From the NCBI GenBank assembly GCA_003508835.1, contig PUFA01000225.1, forward strand, positions 2,232,001 to 2,296,000: a stretch of DNA of 64,000 nucleotides. Reading direction: 5' to 3'. The position numbers and the translations under genes are program-made. Position 1 is the first letter of the stretch, and the number at the start of each line of letters is the position of its first letter. Origin of the DNA: Eonycteris spelaea (taxonomy: Eukaryota; Chordata; Mammalia; Chiroptera; Pteropodidae). Below the pieces are notes generated by a model. It searched no databases. It was not told where the DNA came from and saw only the letters and a list, made by a program, of their open reading frames with translations. Positions 1 to 10,315 of the stretch are shown here, in pieces.

Positions 1-84
1 GCGATGAGATTATCCATTGAGAAGGGGTGAGGGATGCGAAGGAGAGGTAGGCGTGAGATTTGAGTTGGTAAAAAAAACCTTAGA

Positions 85-310
85 CAGAGGTCCCAATCCC
101 ATGGGCTATGGACTGATACTGGACCGTGGCCCTTTAGAAACTGGGCTGCATAGCGGGCCGTGAGCAGCGGGCTTGTGAGTGAAGCTTTATCTGTATTTGC
201 AGCTGCTCCCCAGTGCTGGCATCACCTCCTCAGCTTCACTTCAGATCATCAGGCAGTAGATTCTCGCAGGAGCACCAGTCCCTGGTATCAAAAATGTTGG
301 GAACTGCTCT
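85..310 (+). mobile_element. Non-autonomous hAT element (MER1/Charlie-like)
   Basis: The left end starts CAGAGGTCCCAATCCC and the right end, read in reverse, gives a related inverted repeat (CAGTTCCCAAC). The element is flanked by an 8-bp duplication, ACCTTAGA at 77-84 and GCCTTAGA at 311-318, matching at 7 of 8 positions; 8 bp is the hallmark of hAT transposition. The interior resembles the mammalian 'CAGGGGTCCCCAACC' Charlie-type family. It has no transposase and would have been moved in trans. A second copy of the family lies at about 36.8 kb. The superfamily is secure; the exact family name is from memory. Confidence 0.82.
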
Positions 311-318
311 GCCTTAGA

Positions 319-949
319 ACATTTTGCAAATGGCAACTGACTGGGCCCCTGAAGAAGATTCTATGTGGTGCGTAGGGCCCAGCCAAGCTTGGGGCCTGTG
401 GATTTGCAGTGACATCAATCTTTCCAGTTCCACAGTTTCCCCATCGGCCCGTTCTGGAGTGGAGATAGCCTGTGACTGCATTGTTCTGGGCCAGGGGCTG
501 ACAGCGGGGAGGCGGCAGAAGGCAGAGGGGAAGAGGAAGTCGTGGGTATGGTGGGGCTGTGCCCACCCCGTTGACCCTGCAGTTAGCCTGATGGCTCGGT
601 AGGGCAAGACAGACAAGAAGGCTGAGGGTGCCGATCAGTCGTGAGGAAGAGAGGGGTCAAGGCTGGAAAGTCTCAGGGCAGCTGGAGAGGAATTATGAGA
701 ATAAATCCCCCCCCATGCTTACAATTCAGTTCTGGCTGGATTTGCCCTTCCTCAGCCTCCTCTCCCACTGCCTCCCAGGACCAAAGCCCAGCCCAGAGCT
801 CATCTCTGATAGTGCAATTGGCTCCAGAGCCCCAAGGGCACCAGAACAGTGACTTTGTTTCTTCTCTCCTGCCCTAATCAGAGGGGTGGGTCGCTGGGAA
901 ATCTCTTCCTGCAGCAGGTGTCCAAACTTAGAAAAATCAGTGGGGTCAA
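319..949. other. Unique sequence, no feature recognised
   Basis: This is moderately GC-rich single-copy-looking sequence. Several overlapping short open frames occur on both strands, but none has a recognisable domain, start context or splice framing. I see no repeat family here. Confidence 0.5.
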
Positions 950-1512
950 AAGAAAGCCTATGTTTACACAAAGACTGGGACATGAGTGTTCATAGGTGCT
1001 TTATTTGTAATGGCCCCAAACTGGAAACAGCCCCAGTGCCCACCAACAGGTGAGTGGATGGGCACACTGTGGTATACTTACAAGGGAATACTCCTCAGTG
1101 ATGAAATGGAATGAACTATTAACACATGCTCCCACATGGGAGGAAGGAAGGAAGGAGGGAGGAAGGGAGGGAGTAAAGGAAGGAAAGAAGGAGGAAGAGA
1201 GTGAAGGAGGGAGGGAAGGAGTGAAGGAGTCAAAGAAGTCTGCTTTCTATAATTCACTTAGAGAAAACTCTAGAAACTCTAGAAAATGCGAACTAATCAA
1301 TAGTAGTGGGAAGCAGGTTATTTGTTAGTTGATAGCAAGAGCTGGCAGAGGGCAGGGAGAGAGGAATTACAAAATGGCACAGAGGGAATTTGGGGGAATT
1401 TATATTTTGATTTTTGTGGTAGTTTCACAGGTATACATATGTTAGAACTTTAAATTGTACATTTTAAATATGTGCAGTTTATTGTATTTCTTGCTTCAAT
1501 AAAAATGTAGTG
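950..1512 (+). mobile_element. Old L1 3' end (L1M-type), sense orientation
   Basis: The text around 985-1110 corresponds to the end of L1 ORF2, with the typical 'tgttcatagg...ctttatttgtaatggcccc...caacaggtgagtggatgg' flow broken by substitutions. It is followed by a 3' UTR-like stretch ending in an AATAAA signal near 1497. Stops and indels are frequent, so it is dead. A purine-rich GGAA/GGGA expansion at about 1138-1225 interrupts it. The subfamily was not determined. Confidence 0.75.
1138..1228 (+). repeat. Purine-only (GGAA/GGGA) imperfect microsatellite
   Basis: About 90 bases are almost entirely A and G, built from GGAA, GGGA and GAAGGA units, lying inside the L1 relic. It probably grew by slippage from the A/G-rich L1 3' UTR. 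It gives rise to spurious Gly/Glu/Lys-rich open frames. Confidence 0.8.
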
Positions 1513-1844
1513 GAGCCTTTCTGAGTGGAATTTGTTATATTAATTCAAGCATTAACTACCTTAAAAGCATTGGGTGGAGTCCTCTCCTGAGCTCCAGGCC
1601 ACCCCCTAGCCCCACCCTAAGCCTGGATGATGCAGGTGGCCTGAGAGTCCTCTCCTTCACGTCCATGGATTGGCCGAAAAGGTCAGGTGCTTCATTCTGG
1701 GTCATAGCTGGCTCTGGAAAAATCGTGTCATTTGGTTGGTACGGGCTGGGAAATGTCAATGGGCTCATCTGCCATCAGACCCAGAGCCCAGAGGATCTGT
1801 ACTGCGTGGGAGCCCACCTTGCTGGGAGTCGGATATTAGAAAAA

Positions 1845-2015
1845 GCTTGGGGTTTAGGGGTACGGGTCTGGGTCTGAATCCTGGCTTCATCGCTTACTGA
1901 GTGTGTGACTCTGGGCCAGTCGCTTCATCTCTCTGAACCTCAGATTCATCATCTGTAAAATCCTAATGTAAAAGAATTGTGAATGAAACTATATAGCACT
2001 GTAGACACCTAAGGA
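1845..2015 (+). repeat. MIR SINE relic, sense
   Basis: The MIR core is readable: 'ctgaatcctggcttca..cttactgagtgtgtgactctgggc' followed by 'ctctgaacctcagattcatcatctgtaaaat'. MIR is an ancient tRNA-derived mammalian SINE and is no longer active. Confidence 0.85.
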
Positions 2016-2235
2016 TGGTCAGTTCACGCAGCCTCCTTCTTTCTCATCCATTGAGAAGCTGCCACTTAAGGACCTGCCTTGTTCTTCCCATGTGACTTCA
2101 CCTTAGTGAAGTTCTCAGGCTGTTCCTCTTCCTCAACTTCAACCGAGCTAGTGTGCCCTCCTCCGTGCTGGCATAACACGCTCTGTGCACACCTGTAATA
2201 GAGACTCTACTTTCTATCACATCATAGTGCAACTC

Positions 2236-2304
2236 TTTTTTATTTTGTTTTTTTTTTTAATTGAAGTATGGTTGACATACAACATTGTATTACCAACTAT
2301 CTTT
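2236..2304 (-). mobile_element. Short L1 3' end, antisense, hit by a SINE
   Basis: A T-rich run followed by 'ttaattgaagtatggttgac' and 'atacaacattgtatta' is the reverse complement of an L1 3' terminus with its poly(A). The fragment stops where the SINE starts at about 2305. Confidence 0.65.
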
Positions 2305-2419
2305 CTTCTTCTTCTTCTTCTTCTTCTTCTTCTTCTTCTTCTTCTTCTTCTTCTTCTTCTTTCTTCTTCTTCTTCTTCTTCTTCTTCTTCTTCTTCTTCT
2401 TCTTCTTCTTCTTCTTCTC
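2301..2419 (+). repeat. (TTC)n / (GAA)n microsatellite, about 120 bp
   Basis: About 39 TTC units run with a single extra T shifting phase at about 2361. On the minus strand this is the (GAA)n tail of the SINE. Long uninterrupted GAA/TTC tracts can form triplex structures and are length-unstable in mammals. Apparent poly-Ser, poly-Leu, poly-Phe and poly-Lys frames here are artefacts of the repeat. Confidence 0.95.
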
Positions 2420-2457
2420 TTTAATTCCCCTCCTCCAACCCCAACACACACACACAC

Positions 2458-2495
<38 letters not shown>

Positions 2496-2683
2496 CCAGC
2501 CCTGACCCATGGATATTGCCGTTTCCCCTTAAGAACTGGATCTCTGAAGGTGGGGCATCTCCTCCCACACACTTGTGGAGTGCAGCCAGAGCCTGGAGCA
2601 CCTGGGGGGCCTGGCGCGCCTGGAGTATGGACCTTCTACGTGAAAAGCAGACATGCTAACCATTACACTATGGAGCCACCCCC
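2305..2683 (-). mobile_element. tRNA-Glu-derived SINE, copy 1, with expanded tail
   Basis: On the minus strand the head, at about 2677 downward, contains a perfect A-box match (TAGTGTAATGG). It also has a Glu(UUC)-like anticodon arm: stem TCTGC paired with GTAGA around loop TTTTCAC. The body from 2500 to 2560 is shared almost word for word with the second copy at 16.9-17.2 kb. Compared with that copy, about 55 bases are missing after the anticodon arm, removing the B box. The 3' end has grown into an internal (CA/GT)n run and a long (TTC/GAA)n tail. Imperfect target duplications flank it: TTACCAACTATCTTT at 2290-2304 and TTACAGCTATCTTT at 2684-2697. The family is not one I can name. Confidence 0.75.
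2443..2493 (+). repeat. (CA)n microsatellite
   Basis: About 25 CA units with one CG interruption at 2461-2462, lying inside SINE copy 1. The equivalent place in copy 2 is a G-rich low-complexity segment, so this is a copy-specific expansion. Confidence 0.95.
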
Positions 2684-2697
2684 TTACAGCTATCTTT

Positions 2698-2827
2698 TTA
2701 TATGGCTGTTTCCCCAATGGGTTATAAAATCTTTGAGGTCAGGTATCAGATATTATTTCTCTGAGTCCTCAGAATTTGCTTAGTAAATGCTCTGTGAATG
2801 TGAATGAATGAATGAATGAATGAATGA
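2698..2827 (+). repeat. L2 LINE 3' end with (TGAA)n tail
   Basis: The stretch reads through 'aaatctttgaggtcagg' and 'agtcctcagaatttgc' to a TGAATGAA tail (2797-2827), the usual 3' terminus of L2 elements. The SINE and L1 fragment lie immediately upstream. Confidence 0.7.
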
Positions 2828-3840
2828 CAACGTGGATGCTCCCGTCTCACGTGTGTGGGATCGAACAATCGGTGTTGATGGGAATTTGGAGATGGTGTCC
2901 TGCTCAGGGAAGCCTCTCTTGTACCTGACACCTTTCAATTGATCTTCTATAGTGATGAAGAAAAGTCAACCAGGTGGGTGCACCCTGGGACGAAATCACC
3001 CATCCAGAGTGGACACTGCTCCAGCCCAGGTAAGGAGCTCGTTTGTCTCTGCCTTTGCCATCGAAGAGGAAGCTGTGCCTTGAGGTGGCATTAGGACTTT
3101 GTTTCTGACTTTTCCTCTCCGCATGGATGGACTCAGCTGAGCCTACGCCCACCATCTGAAGGACATTGCAGGGGGATTGATGCTCACCCTCAGCTCTTTC
3201 CAAACCTCTAGCTGTATAATTAGTACCTGGGACTAAGGTACTAATCTTTGAGGATAAGGAATTTACTTCTCTCTCATCCCGTGCCCTGATAGAAATCTCC
3301 TCCAACTCGAGATCTCCTGAACTGGGCAGAATCCCAGTCTCCTTTATACCATGATGGAAATGTTCTCTCTCTCTGTGCTGCCCAATATGAGTTGTGTGGC
3401 CATGGGTAGCTACTGGGCAATTGGAATGTGATTAGCTTGTCGAACTGAATCTTAAACTTTGATCGTTAAATTTAAAAAGATCCACACGACTAGTAGGAAT
3501 TCCACGTAGGGGGGACATGAAAGAAAAGGAGACAGGGTTAACACTGATTGCTTATGATGGAGAAAGCTCCATTGCTGGCCCTCAGGGAACTCCCAGCCCA
3601 CAGGGAACCCACAGGGAAAGGTGGGATGTGTACAGGCAAGGTTTCAGTCTAGATTAAAGATGTAGAGATGTCAAAAATCAGAAGTCCTGGGGCACTTTGA
3701 GAAAACAGCCTGTTGTCCTCTCCAGACGCCACCACAGACCCACCCCCACTGACCTTCTGGCTGTTTACAGAGCAGGCACGTAGTTCCAAAGCCTGGGTCA
3801 CTTGTGGGGCATGGCCAGCACTGCTGGACGCCGGGTTATG
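2828..3840. other. Unassigned, mostly single-copy sequence
   Basis: There are no convincing exons. A 133-codon open frame on the minus strand (2904-3305) has no recognisable domain. The stretch 3360-3530 may be a decayed repeat but I cannot assign it. Confidence 0.45.
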
Positions 3841-3864
3841 GTATTGAATGTCCCAGGTTCCAGG

Positions 3865-4005
3865 CTGGAATCATTGTGTTTTTAGAGCTGGAAGAGTTGT
3901 CAGGGATCCTGAAGTCCTAGTCTTTCATTTTAAAGGTAGGGAATTGAGAAGCAAAGAGGAAGTCCTTGGCTCAAGGCCACTCAGCTAGCTAACAAGTAAA
4001 GTGGT
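3865..4005 (-). repeat. L3/CR1 3' end or MIR-type relic, antisense
   Basis: 'agagctggaagag' followed by 'aattgagaagcaaagagg' and 'ctcaaggccactcagct' matches the antisense flow of ancient mammalian L3/MIR 3' sequence. The two families share this vocabulary, so the assignment between them is uncertain. Confidence 0.5.
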
Positions 4006-4011
4006 GTCTGG

Positions 4012-4215
4012 GTTAAATGCATAAGATCTGAAGGCAGAGAGACCTGAGCTTGCATCTTGGCTCTACTTTCTATTAGTGTGGCCTTGAGCAAGTGGAAGGA
4101 CTCGGCTTCTTCATCTGTAGAATGGGGAGAGGATTACGAACCTCAAAAGGTGTAGCTCGGGGTGCAGGAGAGAGTCACTGTTGGCGGAAGTGACTGCTGT
4201 TTTTATTGTCATTGT
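4012..4215 (+). repeat. MIR SINE relic, sense
   Basis: The readable core 'agacctgagcttgcatcttg' leads to 'gtggccttgagcaagtgg', then 'cttcatctgtagaatgggga'. These are the standard MIR landmarks. Confidence 0.85.
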
Positions 4216-4694
4216 CATGTTTCTGAAAGAAAGCGAGGCCTCTGGACCCTAAGGCAGGACTGTTTTCTTCAGTGTTTCAGCTGTTCGCCGTTTGAGTCCA
4301 TTCATCTCATCGTGACCTTAGGTAGGACTGGAAGATGAATAAAAGCCTATGAGCCAATTCTTTCATTTTTGGCTGCAGCCAACTGGTCATCAAGACTGGG
4401 AAGGGGTTAAGATGCCCCTGAAGCTTGCTGGGAGGGCAGCTGTCTCAGCGGGCACTCCGCCTGGACAAGAATATCAGCACACTTGGTGTTGCCCAGGCAG
4501 AGAGGGCAGTGTGGAGGGAAGTTGCTGGAAAAGGCAGGGGACATAGTCCGTGCTGGCCTCTTTCCCAGGCACACCACAGTAGCAGGATTTTTTACGGTTC
4601 TGACCCAATGGGGATCCCTCTACTTTGGGAGGTTGCCAACCCACACCCTTCTGAATGGGAACGTCCTCCCACAGGGACAGAGCGGAACAAATAG

Positions 4695-4955
4695 CGTTTA
4701 TGGAACAGCACAGAGGAAAGAATGCAGGCTTTGCAGGCAGCAGACCAGACTCTTATCCCGGCTCAGACGCTTCCTGTGTGACCTTAAGCAAGTCGATTAA
4801 CCTCTCTGGGCCTCAGTTCCTTATCTGTAAAAATGTTTGGGCTGAGGCCTATTACACAATGTTGCTGTGCAGATTAAATGCACTAGTGACAGTGAGGTGT
4901 GTAGCTCAGAGGAAGGAAGAACTCACTAAGTGGTAGCTGATGTTATTATTCCTAC
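4695..4955 (+). repeat. MIR SINE relic, near full length, sense
   Basis: It is almost complete: an upstream head ('acagcacagaggaaagaatg'), the core with 'tgtgaccttaagcaagtc', 'cctctctgggcctcagttcc', and a 3' part ending 'gctgatgttattattcc'. It is one of the better preserved MIR copies in the window. Confidence 0.88.
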
Positions 4956-5794
4956 GGACCAAGTCCTGAGAGGGGAGGTAGGCCCGCTGGCTGCCCTGCT
5001 GTGTTGAAGCAGCAGCATCGCCACCGGCAGCAACTACAGAAATAGACGCTTGATAAATAGGAGTGAAACGAATGAATAAAAACTTGGCTTGCCACTGTAG
5101 AACCTAACTGATAACATGGTGGGAGAGATTCAGACCAACTGTAAAGTATATTTTATAAAACCTCATACACAAGGCAGGCATTTGGACCGACCAGAAAGGA
5201 GGCACTGACTGTCAAGAGGATCTGCACCTGTTTTACATTTTGTTAGCCAGGGAAGTCTTGCACCCCAAAATGAATGATCTCCCCCAGGGTCCTATCAGTC
5301 CCCAACTCCGACAGCGGATTCCCTCAGAGTTTCTCAAAAGACTTCTCTACCCCTGTATGGGTGGAGGAATCCTGTTTGTTGGGCAGACAGGACACTTCCC
5401 GGAAGCTGTTCTGGGAGGGTGGGCAGGATGAGGCGAGAACCAACAGGGCGCTCTAAGGAGATGGAGGTGCTAGCCTCCGGAGCTGGCCTGTGGTGCCGGC
5501 ACCCACGGGTGGGAACTGCCCAGGCACCTATGAGCCAAGGTCAGCTTCCTCAGCTATTCAGTCCTCACTTGGCAGATCTGTGATTCTCTGCTATTTCATG
5601 GATAATTTTTTTCAGAGATGTTATTAAAAATTTGTTTAAGACTCTGTTGCCCTTGGACTGATTTTCTTAGTCCTTGATGTCTGGTTTACAGCAGCAGAAT
5701 CTGGAGGTAATAACATGGGCCTCAGGGTTCATTACCTGTGAGGCTTGGAGCACGGGACCCACCCTTGGCTCCAGCTTCTGCTGCTGTGATGTAA
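4956..5794. other. Unassigned sequence
   Basis: Mixed composition without a coding signature. The T-rich piece at 5580-5660 may be a decayed LINE fragment, but nothing diagnostic remains. Confidence 0.4.
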
Positions 5795-5915
5795 GGGGCT
5801 ATGGGTTGATCCTGAGGACCCTTCCAGGGGCACCATCTATGTGTTCACTGCTGTATCCTCAGGGCTGGCCCAGGGTGAGTGCTCAATAAAAGTTTGTTGA
5901 CTGAATGAGTAAATC
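5795..5915 (+). repeat. L2 LINE 3' end
   Basis: The sequence 'tgctgtatcctcagggctgg' followed by 'gtgctcaataaaagtttgtt' and 'gactgaatgagtaaa' is the usual L2 3' terminus. Confidence 0.75.
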
Positions 5916-7460
5916 CTCCTGTGGGGTGATGATTCATTTGGTCACCTCGCTGCTCATTGACGGGGAATGTTGCATTCACTGCTCTCTCTCCTAATATTTG
6001 CTGGAAACATAGACTGGTAAGAATAATGGACAAAAAAAGGTGAAGTGGTTGGTTAGAACACTGTTGGCTGATCTGTGAATTTTCCTAGTTCTCCCAATTC
6101 CCATCCGTCCGAATGCAGATCGAGCTTGTGGGGCTAAGAAGGAAGAGAGGGTGATTTTGTGTGATTTTGTGATTTTACTTCCTCATAGATTTGCCCAAGG
6201 GCTGGGAGATGGATTCCACCCAGGAAGGAGCTGTGTATTTCATCAAGTGAGTAAGATGGACTTTCCTTCTGGTCTCCCTGGTTAGTTCTGCTTTTATGTT
6301 TGTCACTGATGCCTCCCTGAGAGAGGAGAAGGTTCGAGGGTCCGGTTTTTCACTGATGGCTTTACTGGGGTTTCTGAATGGCCAGGAGGTGTTAAGGTTT
6401 CTGAGTGAGCTGCAGATAAAGTTGGGTGTGTGTGTGTGTGTGTAAGGTGTGTGTCTCTCTGTATGTGTTTATATTGGCCAGTGTTAATTGTGGGAAGCTT
6501 TCTAAGGTGGGGTGGGGTGGGTGGAGCATTGGGCTTGGCTCTACAGGTGGGAAGGAGATGGCTAACAAAGTAGAGGAGGGAGGCTCTACTAGACACACAG
6601 GACAAGGTTCAGAGGAAGGAGATGGAGCACTGGGTGCCATGAGAAACAGGAAGCGAGCCAGTTGGAGGGGAGGTGTGAGGGGGCACAAACAGGCAGGTTA
6701 GTGGTGACAAGGCTGCCTCCACCACTTTTGCTCTTCTGGATGGGGCATTGTGATTCTGGGGGTGGCAGGTACGTGTCCGGTGGTCTGCTTTTCCCTAGGG
6801 GGCTGGTCAGGCCCCTTTGTGGGCTCGGTATCTCATGCTCTCAGCAGCTTACATGCCACCCTGCATGTGAACGTGGGAGCAGCTCTTGGGCTGGGACAGT
6901 CCACATCCACCCAATCGGACTCACCTCCCTCTGACTTGGCCTGGGTCTCTCCATCTCCCAGCCAGGCTGGGTCCTGGCTTCATTCCTGTGGGTGAGGCTC
7001 GGCGTGCTCAGGCCTGTGGGCCTCTCCGCCTGGTCTGGCCTCAGAGTCTGCAGAGCTGGTAGAGAGGGCGGCTGCCCAGAGGGAGCCCTCGCCCAGCCAG
7101 GGGAGGGGGGACCCTCCTCTCCTTCCCCTCCCTTTCTTCTTTGAAATCTTCATTCATCTATACAACAAGAGGTCACCTTTCCATTCCCACCTCAAGACCA
7201 GCCAGTATTTCATCGTTTGGCTGTTAACCATACTCTTAAACCAAGAACATTTGACAAATTATCTGTTTTAGAAATTGTTCTGATATCACATAGCTGTTAT
7301 AGCCTGAGTTTTCCCTGAAATTGAACCTGAACCCTTGTTGCTTCAGTTAGGACATTTCTCCTTTGCTCCTTGCAGATATCATCTTATTATTCCTTTAAGT
7401 ACATTTGGTTCTCGAGATCATTGACTAAGCACTTTAACATGTATCGCTTCTCCTTGTCAG
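5916..7460. other. Unassigned GC-moderate sequence with a (TG)n run
   Basis: It holds a (GT)9 microsatellite at 6426-6443 and GGGT/GTGG low-complexity sequence around 6510-6525. The short open frames between 6303 and 6995 are mutually overlapping on both strands and resemble no protein family I know. Confidence 0.45.
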
Positions 7461-7469
7461 TCAGTAGAA

Positions 7470-7967
7470 ACTTACCACCTAATACGGCCTGGCCCTGCCC
7501 ACTTTCCTGATCTCATCTTCCATAGCTGGACAGCTTTGGTGATTTTCATTTTTCTTTGTCTCCATCATGACAAGTTTGTTCCCACCTCACGACCTTTGCA
7601 TTTGCTGTTCTTACTGCCTGGGAACGCTTTCCTCTTATTTTTACACATCTGGCTTCAACTTATCATTTAGCTCAAGTGTCATCTTCTCAGAGGGACCTTT
7701 CCTGACCACCCCTCTGAAGATCCCCCTCACTCCTCCTTAGTCCCTCTTACTTTTCTTCATAGGACCTACCACTGCCTGGTTTTTTGTTTATTTATTTATT
7801 TACTTATTTATGACTGATGTTTTCCTGCTGCCATGTCAACCCTGAGAGCTGATTCTGGCTACTTTATATTCTACTGTGTCCTATAACCTTCTTGGCACAT
7901 GAGAGGAACCCAATGTCTGCTAAAATGAATGAATATGAATGAATGAATGAATGAATGAATGAATGAA
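7470..7967 (+). repeat. L2 LINE 3' region with (TGAA)n tail
   Basis: A long L2 match: 'cctttgcatttgctgttctt' then 'ctgggaacgctttcctctta', 'tcaagtgtcatcttctcag', and finally a TGAATGAATGAA tail at 7924-7967. All are typical of the L2 3' coding end and UTR. Stops are present in every frame. Confidence 0.85.
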
Positions 7968-8034
7968 AACTGTTGGGAGATAAACCACAGAGGCATAATT
8001 AACTATTGGTTTGGCTACCAGCCTGGAGCATTCT

Positions 8035-8665
8035 CCTGAGCTCCCCCAACTCCGCACGTCCAGTCCTGAACTCATCGCCCTCCCATCACCAATACCTGTT
8101 CCATCTTTGACAGAGGTGCCAACAAAGCACCTCAGAGATAGCCTCGAGCCCCTCCCCTGTAGGATCTGTCAGTTCTCCTAACTATCTCTCAACCCTTCCA
8201 CTTCTCATCACCCCATGGCCACCACCTGAGTTCATGCCCACATGGGCTCTCACCTGGATCTTTCCAGTAGCTTTCCAACCAATATTCCTGCCTCCAGGCC
8301 ACAATGCTGCAAGAATGCTTTTTCTACAATGTGAATTTGGTCATATTATTCTCTATTAAGAATCCTTCGTGCTTCCGGTCAGTTATAGGATAAACTCGGC
8401 ACTTGAAAGGGTTTCACAATATAGCTCCTGCCTTCCTTCCCTAGCATCGCCTCTCACATTCTCGTTTGCCAGACCAAATTGCTGTGGGTCCCTCAACACT
8501 CACCTTCCTGCCATGATTCCCAGCCTTTGCAAGTGCAATCCCTTCTCTAACATGGCTGGTGTCCACCTGTGTACACTTGCTCTTCCTTCAAGACTCTGTT
8601 CATTATATCACTTCTTCAGGGAAGCCCACCTGTATTGTAATTGCTCGTTTACACATTGTCATTTT
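8035..8665 (+). repeat. L2 LINE internal to 3' region
   Basis: L2-like phrases recur: 'tcctgcctccaggccacaat', 'tttcacaatatagctcctgc', 'caaagcatcgcctctcac'-type text and 'tcaagactctgttcattata'. A 100-codon open frame at 8369-8671 is probably a remnant of L2 reverse-transcriptase-side sequence or a chance frame; it carries no intact domain. Confidence 0.7.
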
Positions 8666-8673
8666 CCCTAGAT

Positions 8674-8849
8674 CAGTGGTTCATAAACCTGGGTTTGCAT
8701 CAAAATCACCTGGAGAGCTTGTTCAAACAGATTACTTGGCCCCACCCCTTGAGTTTCTGATTCAGAGAGTCTGAGAATTTGCACTTCATAACAGGTTCTC
8801 AGGTTATGTTGATGCTACTGGTCCGCAGACCACACTTAAAGAACCATTG
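8674..8849 (+). mobile_element. MER5-type non-autonomous hAT element
   Basis: The element begins CAGTGGTTC and ends GAACCATTG, the MER5 terminal inverted repeats. Its interior reads 'atcaaaatcacctggagagc' and 'gagtttctgattcagagagt', as in MER5. Imperfect 8-bp flanking repeats are visible: CCCTAGAT at 8666-8673 and GTCTAGAT at 8850-8857. It sits at the end of the L2 fragment. Confidence 0.88.
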
Positions 8850-9039
8850 GTCTAGATCAAAAACTTATCAAGGGCAGGGGTGAACACAGGATGGCGTAAA
8901 GTCTGGAAATAGATGATGTTACTCATTATGTGTTGTAACGAAATGCCAGCATGCCGTCTATTACGTATTTGTGTCTGTTCTCAGACTTCGTGGCCATTCC
9001 ACACGTTGGGAGCAGCCTTGGACCCTCTAAGAACTGAGT

Positions 9040-9245
9040 GCTTTATTATGTGATTTCATTTAATTCTCACAACAGCTTTATGAGGGTGATGCTATCATTC
9101 TTCTGTGAGCAAGTAAACTGAGACTTTGAAAATAACTTGTTCAGTGTTGCAAAACTTATAGAAATCAAAGCTGGGATCCAGCCCCATGTCTGCCTGATTT
9201 CACAGGCTGTGCTCTTAGCATAATGCCATGGCTGCCGCTGGCATC
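9040..9245 (-). repeat. MIR SINE relic, antisense
   Basis: 'tttcatttaattctcacaac' followed by 'aagtaaactgagactttgaa' and 'caaagctgggatccagcccc' is MIR read on the opposite strand. Confidence 0.82.
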
Positions 9246-10204
9246 CCCGGTGCCTGGTTCGGATGGGGAGGTTCTCAATAAAGTAGAGAAGAGGGAAAGC
9301 AAAGGGTTAAAAAGTGGTTAAAACCCACTGCAAGCCTTATGCATGTACCACATAAATCCACAAGAGGGCACCAAAGCACATATGATCTGTCCAACTAAAG
9401 CTTTAAAGGGTTGGCACAGATTCACTCTTAAGGCTGATAGGACCATCTTGACCATCCTCTGCCATATTTCAGTCGCTATAGGTCTGGTAGATTTCTTTCA
9501 AAGCTTAAACATCTATCCACTCCTGATTTTCTCTGACTCCTCCCCCTGCTTCCTGCTGAAGCAGCCAACTGTGAAGCCAGTTCTGTCTCCAGTAGGTGCC
9601 TCTTTCTTCAAATCTGGCAGGGAGGGAGAAGTGACAGGGTTGCTTTCTGCAGAGCCACACCCCTGCTAACCCTTATTCCCAATCTGGGATCCTGCTGCTC
9701 CTCCTACATGGTTGCCTAGCCCCCGTGGGCCATGCCAACCTGGCCTGGCACCTCCTCCAGCCCAGGGAGCCCCACCCAGCCACTGCCATTTCTTCCTTGT
9801 TCTGGTCTGAACACTTCCTCCAAGAAGGTGTCAGAATGGGCAGTCACTCCATCAGTGCCTTTGGCTGGCCCGTGAGCTGGTTTGCTCAGTGCTGCGCTAG
9901 GGGCTGTGGGAGGTAGGAATGCAGAGGCCCAGCGCTCTCTGTCCTCAGGTGCTTGTTGGCTGGGTCCCTGCGAGTGATCAACATGCATCTCTGACCTGTG
10001 GGACCCCAGAGGGAGCAGTGCCCTATAGAGTGCAGTGGAGCTGCCAAGGGGAAGATGGGACATAGGAGAGAGGTCCCAGGACAGCAGATCTGGAAATTAG
10101 TGCCCCGACTAGCTCTGTCCTCAGAAAGGCAAATGACACCCTGGACAGTAAGGAATGAGACAGGTGAGGAGAAAAGATAGTGAGTGGTACAGGGCTGAGG
10201 GGAG
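9246..10204. other. Unassigned GC-rich sequence
   Basis: Open frames of about 110 codons overlap on both strands between 9343 and 10215, as expected from GC-rich non-coding DNA. None contains a recognisable domain, signal peptide or membrane segment that I trust. Confidence 0.45.
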
Positions 10205-10315
10205 AGAAGCCCCATCTGCAGATGAGGAAAACCGAGGCTCAGCGGTGTGGGACTTATTCAAAGTCCTTCCACTGGTGAGGGAGGGAGTTGGGGTTTGGAC
10301 TCAGGTAGGGCCTCA
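10205..10315 (-). repeat. MIR SINE relic, antisense, partial
   Basis: 'ctgcagatgaggaaaaccga' with 'ggctcag' and later 'ggggtttggactcagg' matches antisense MIR. Only the core survives. Confidence 0.65.

Noticed and set aside
2600..2683. Possible functional tRNA-Glu gene on the minus strand
   Set aside because: Only the D and anticodon arms survive; the T arm and B box are missing and a SINE body follows.
2185..2783. Long frames of poly-Ser, poly-Leu, poly-Phe, poly-Lys and Cys-Val repeats on both strands
   Set aside because: They are translations of the (TTC)n and (CA)n tracts in a SINE; every phase of a stop-free repeat is open.
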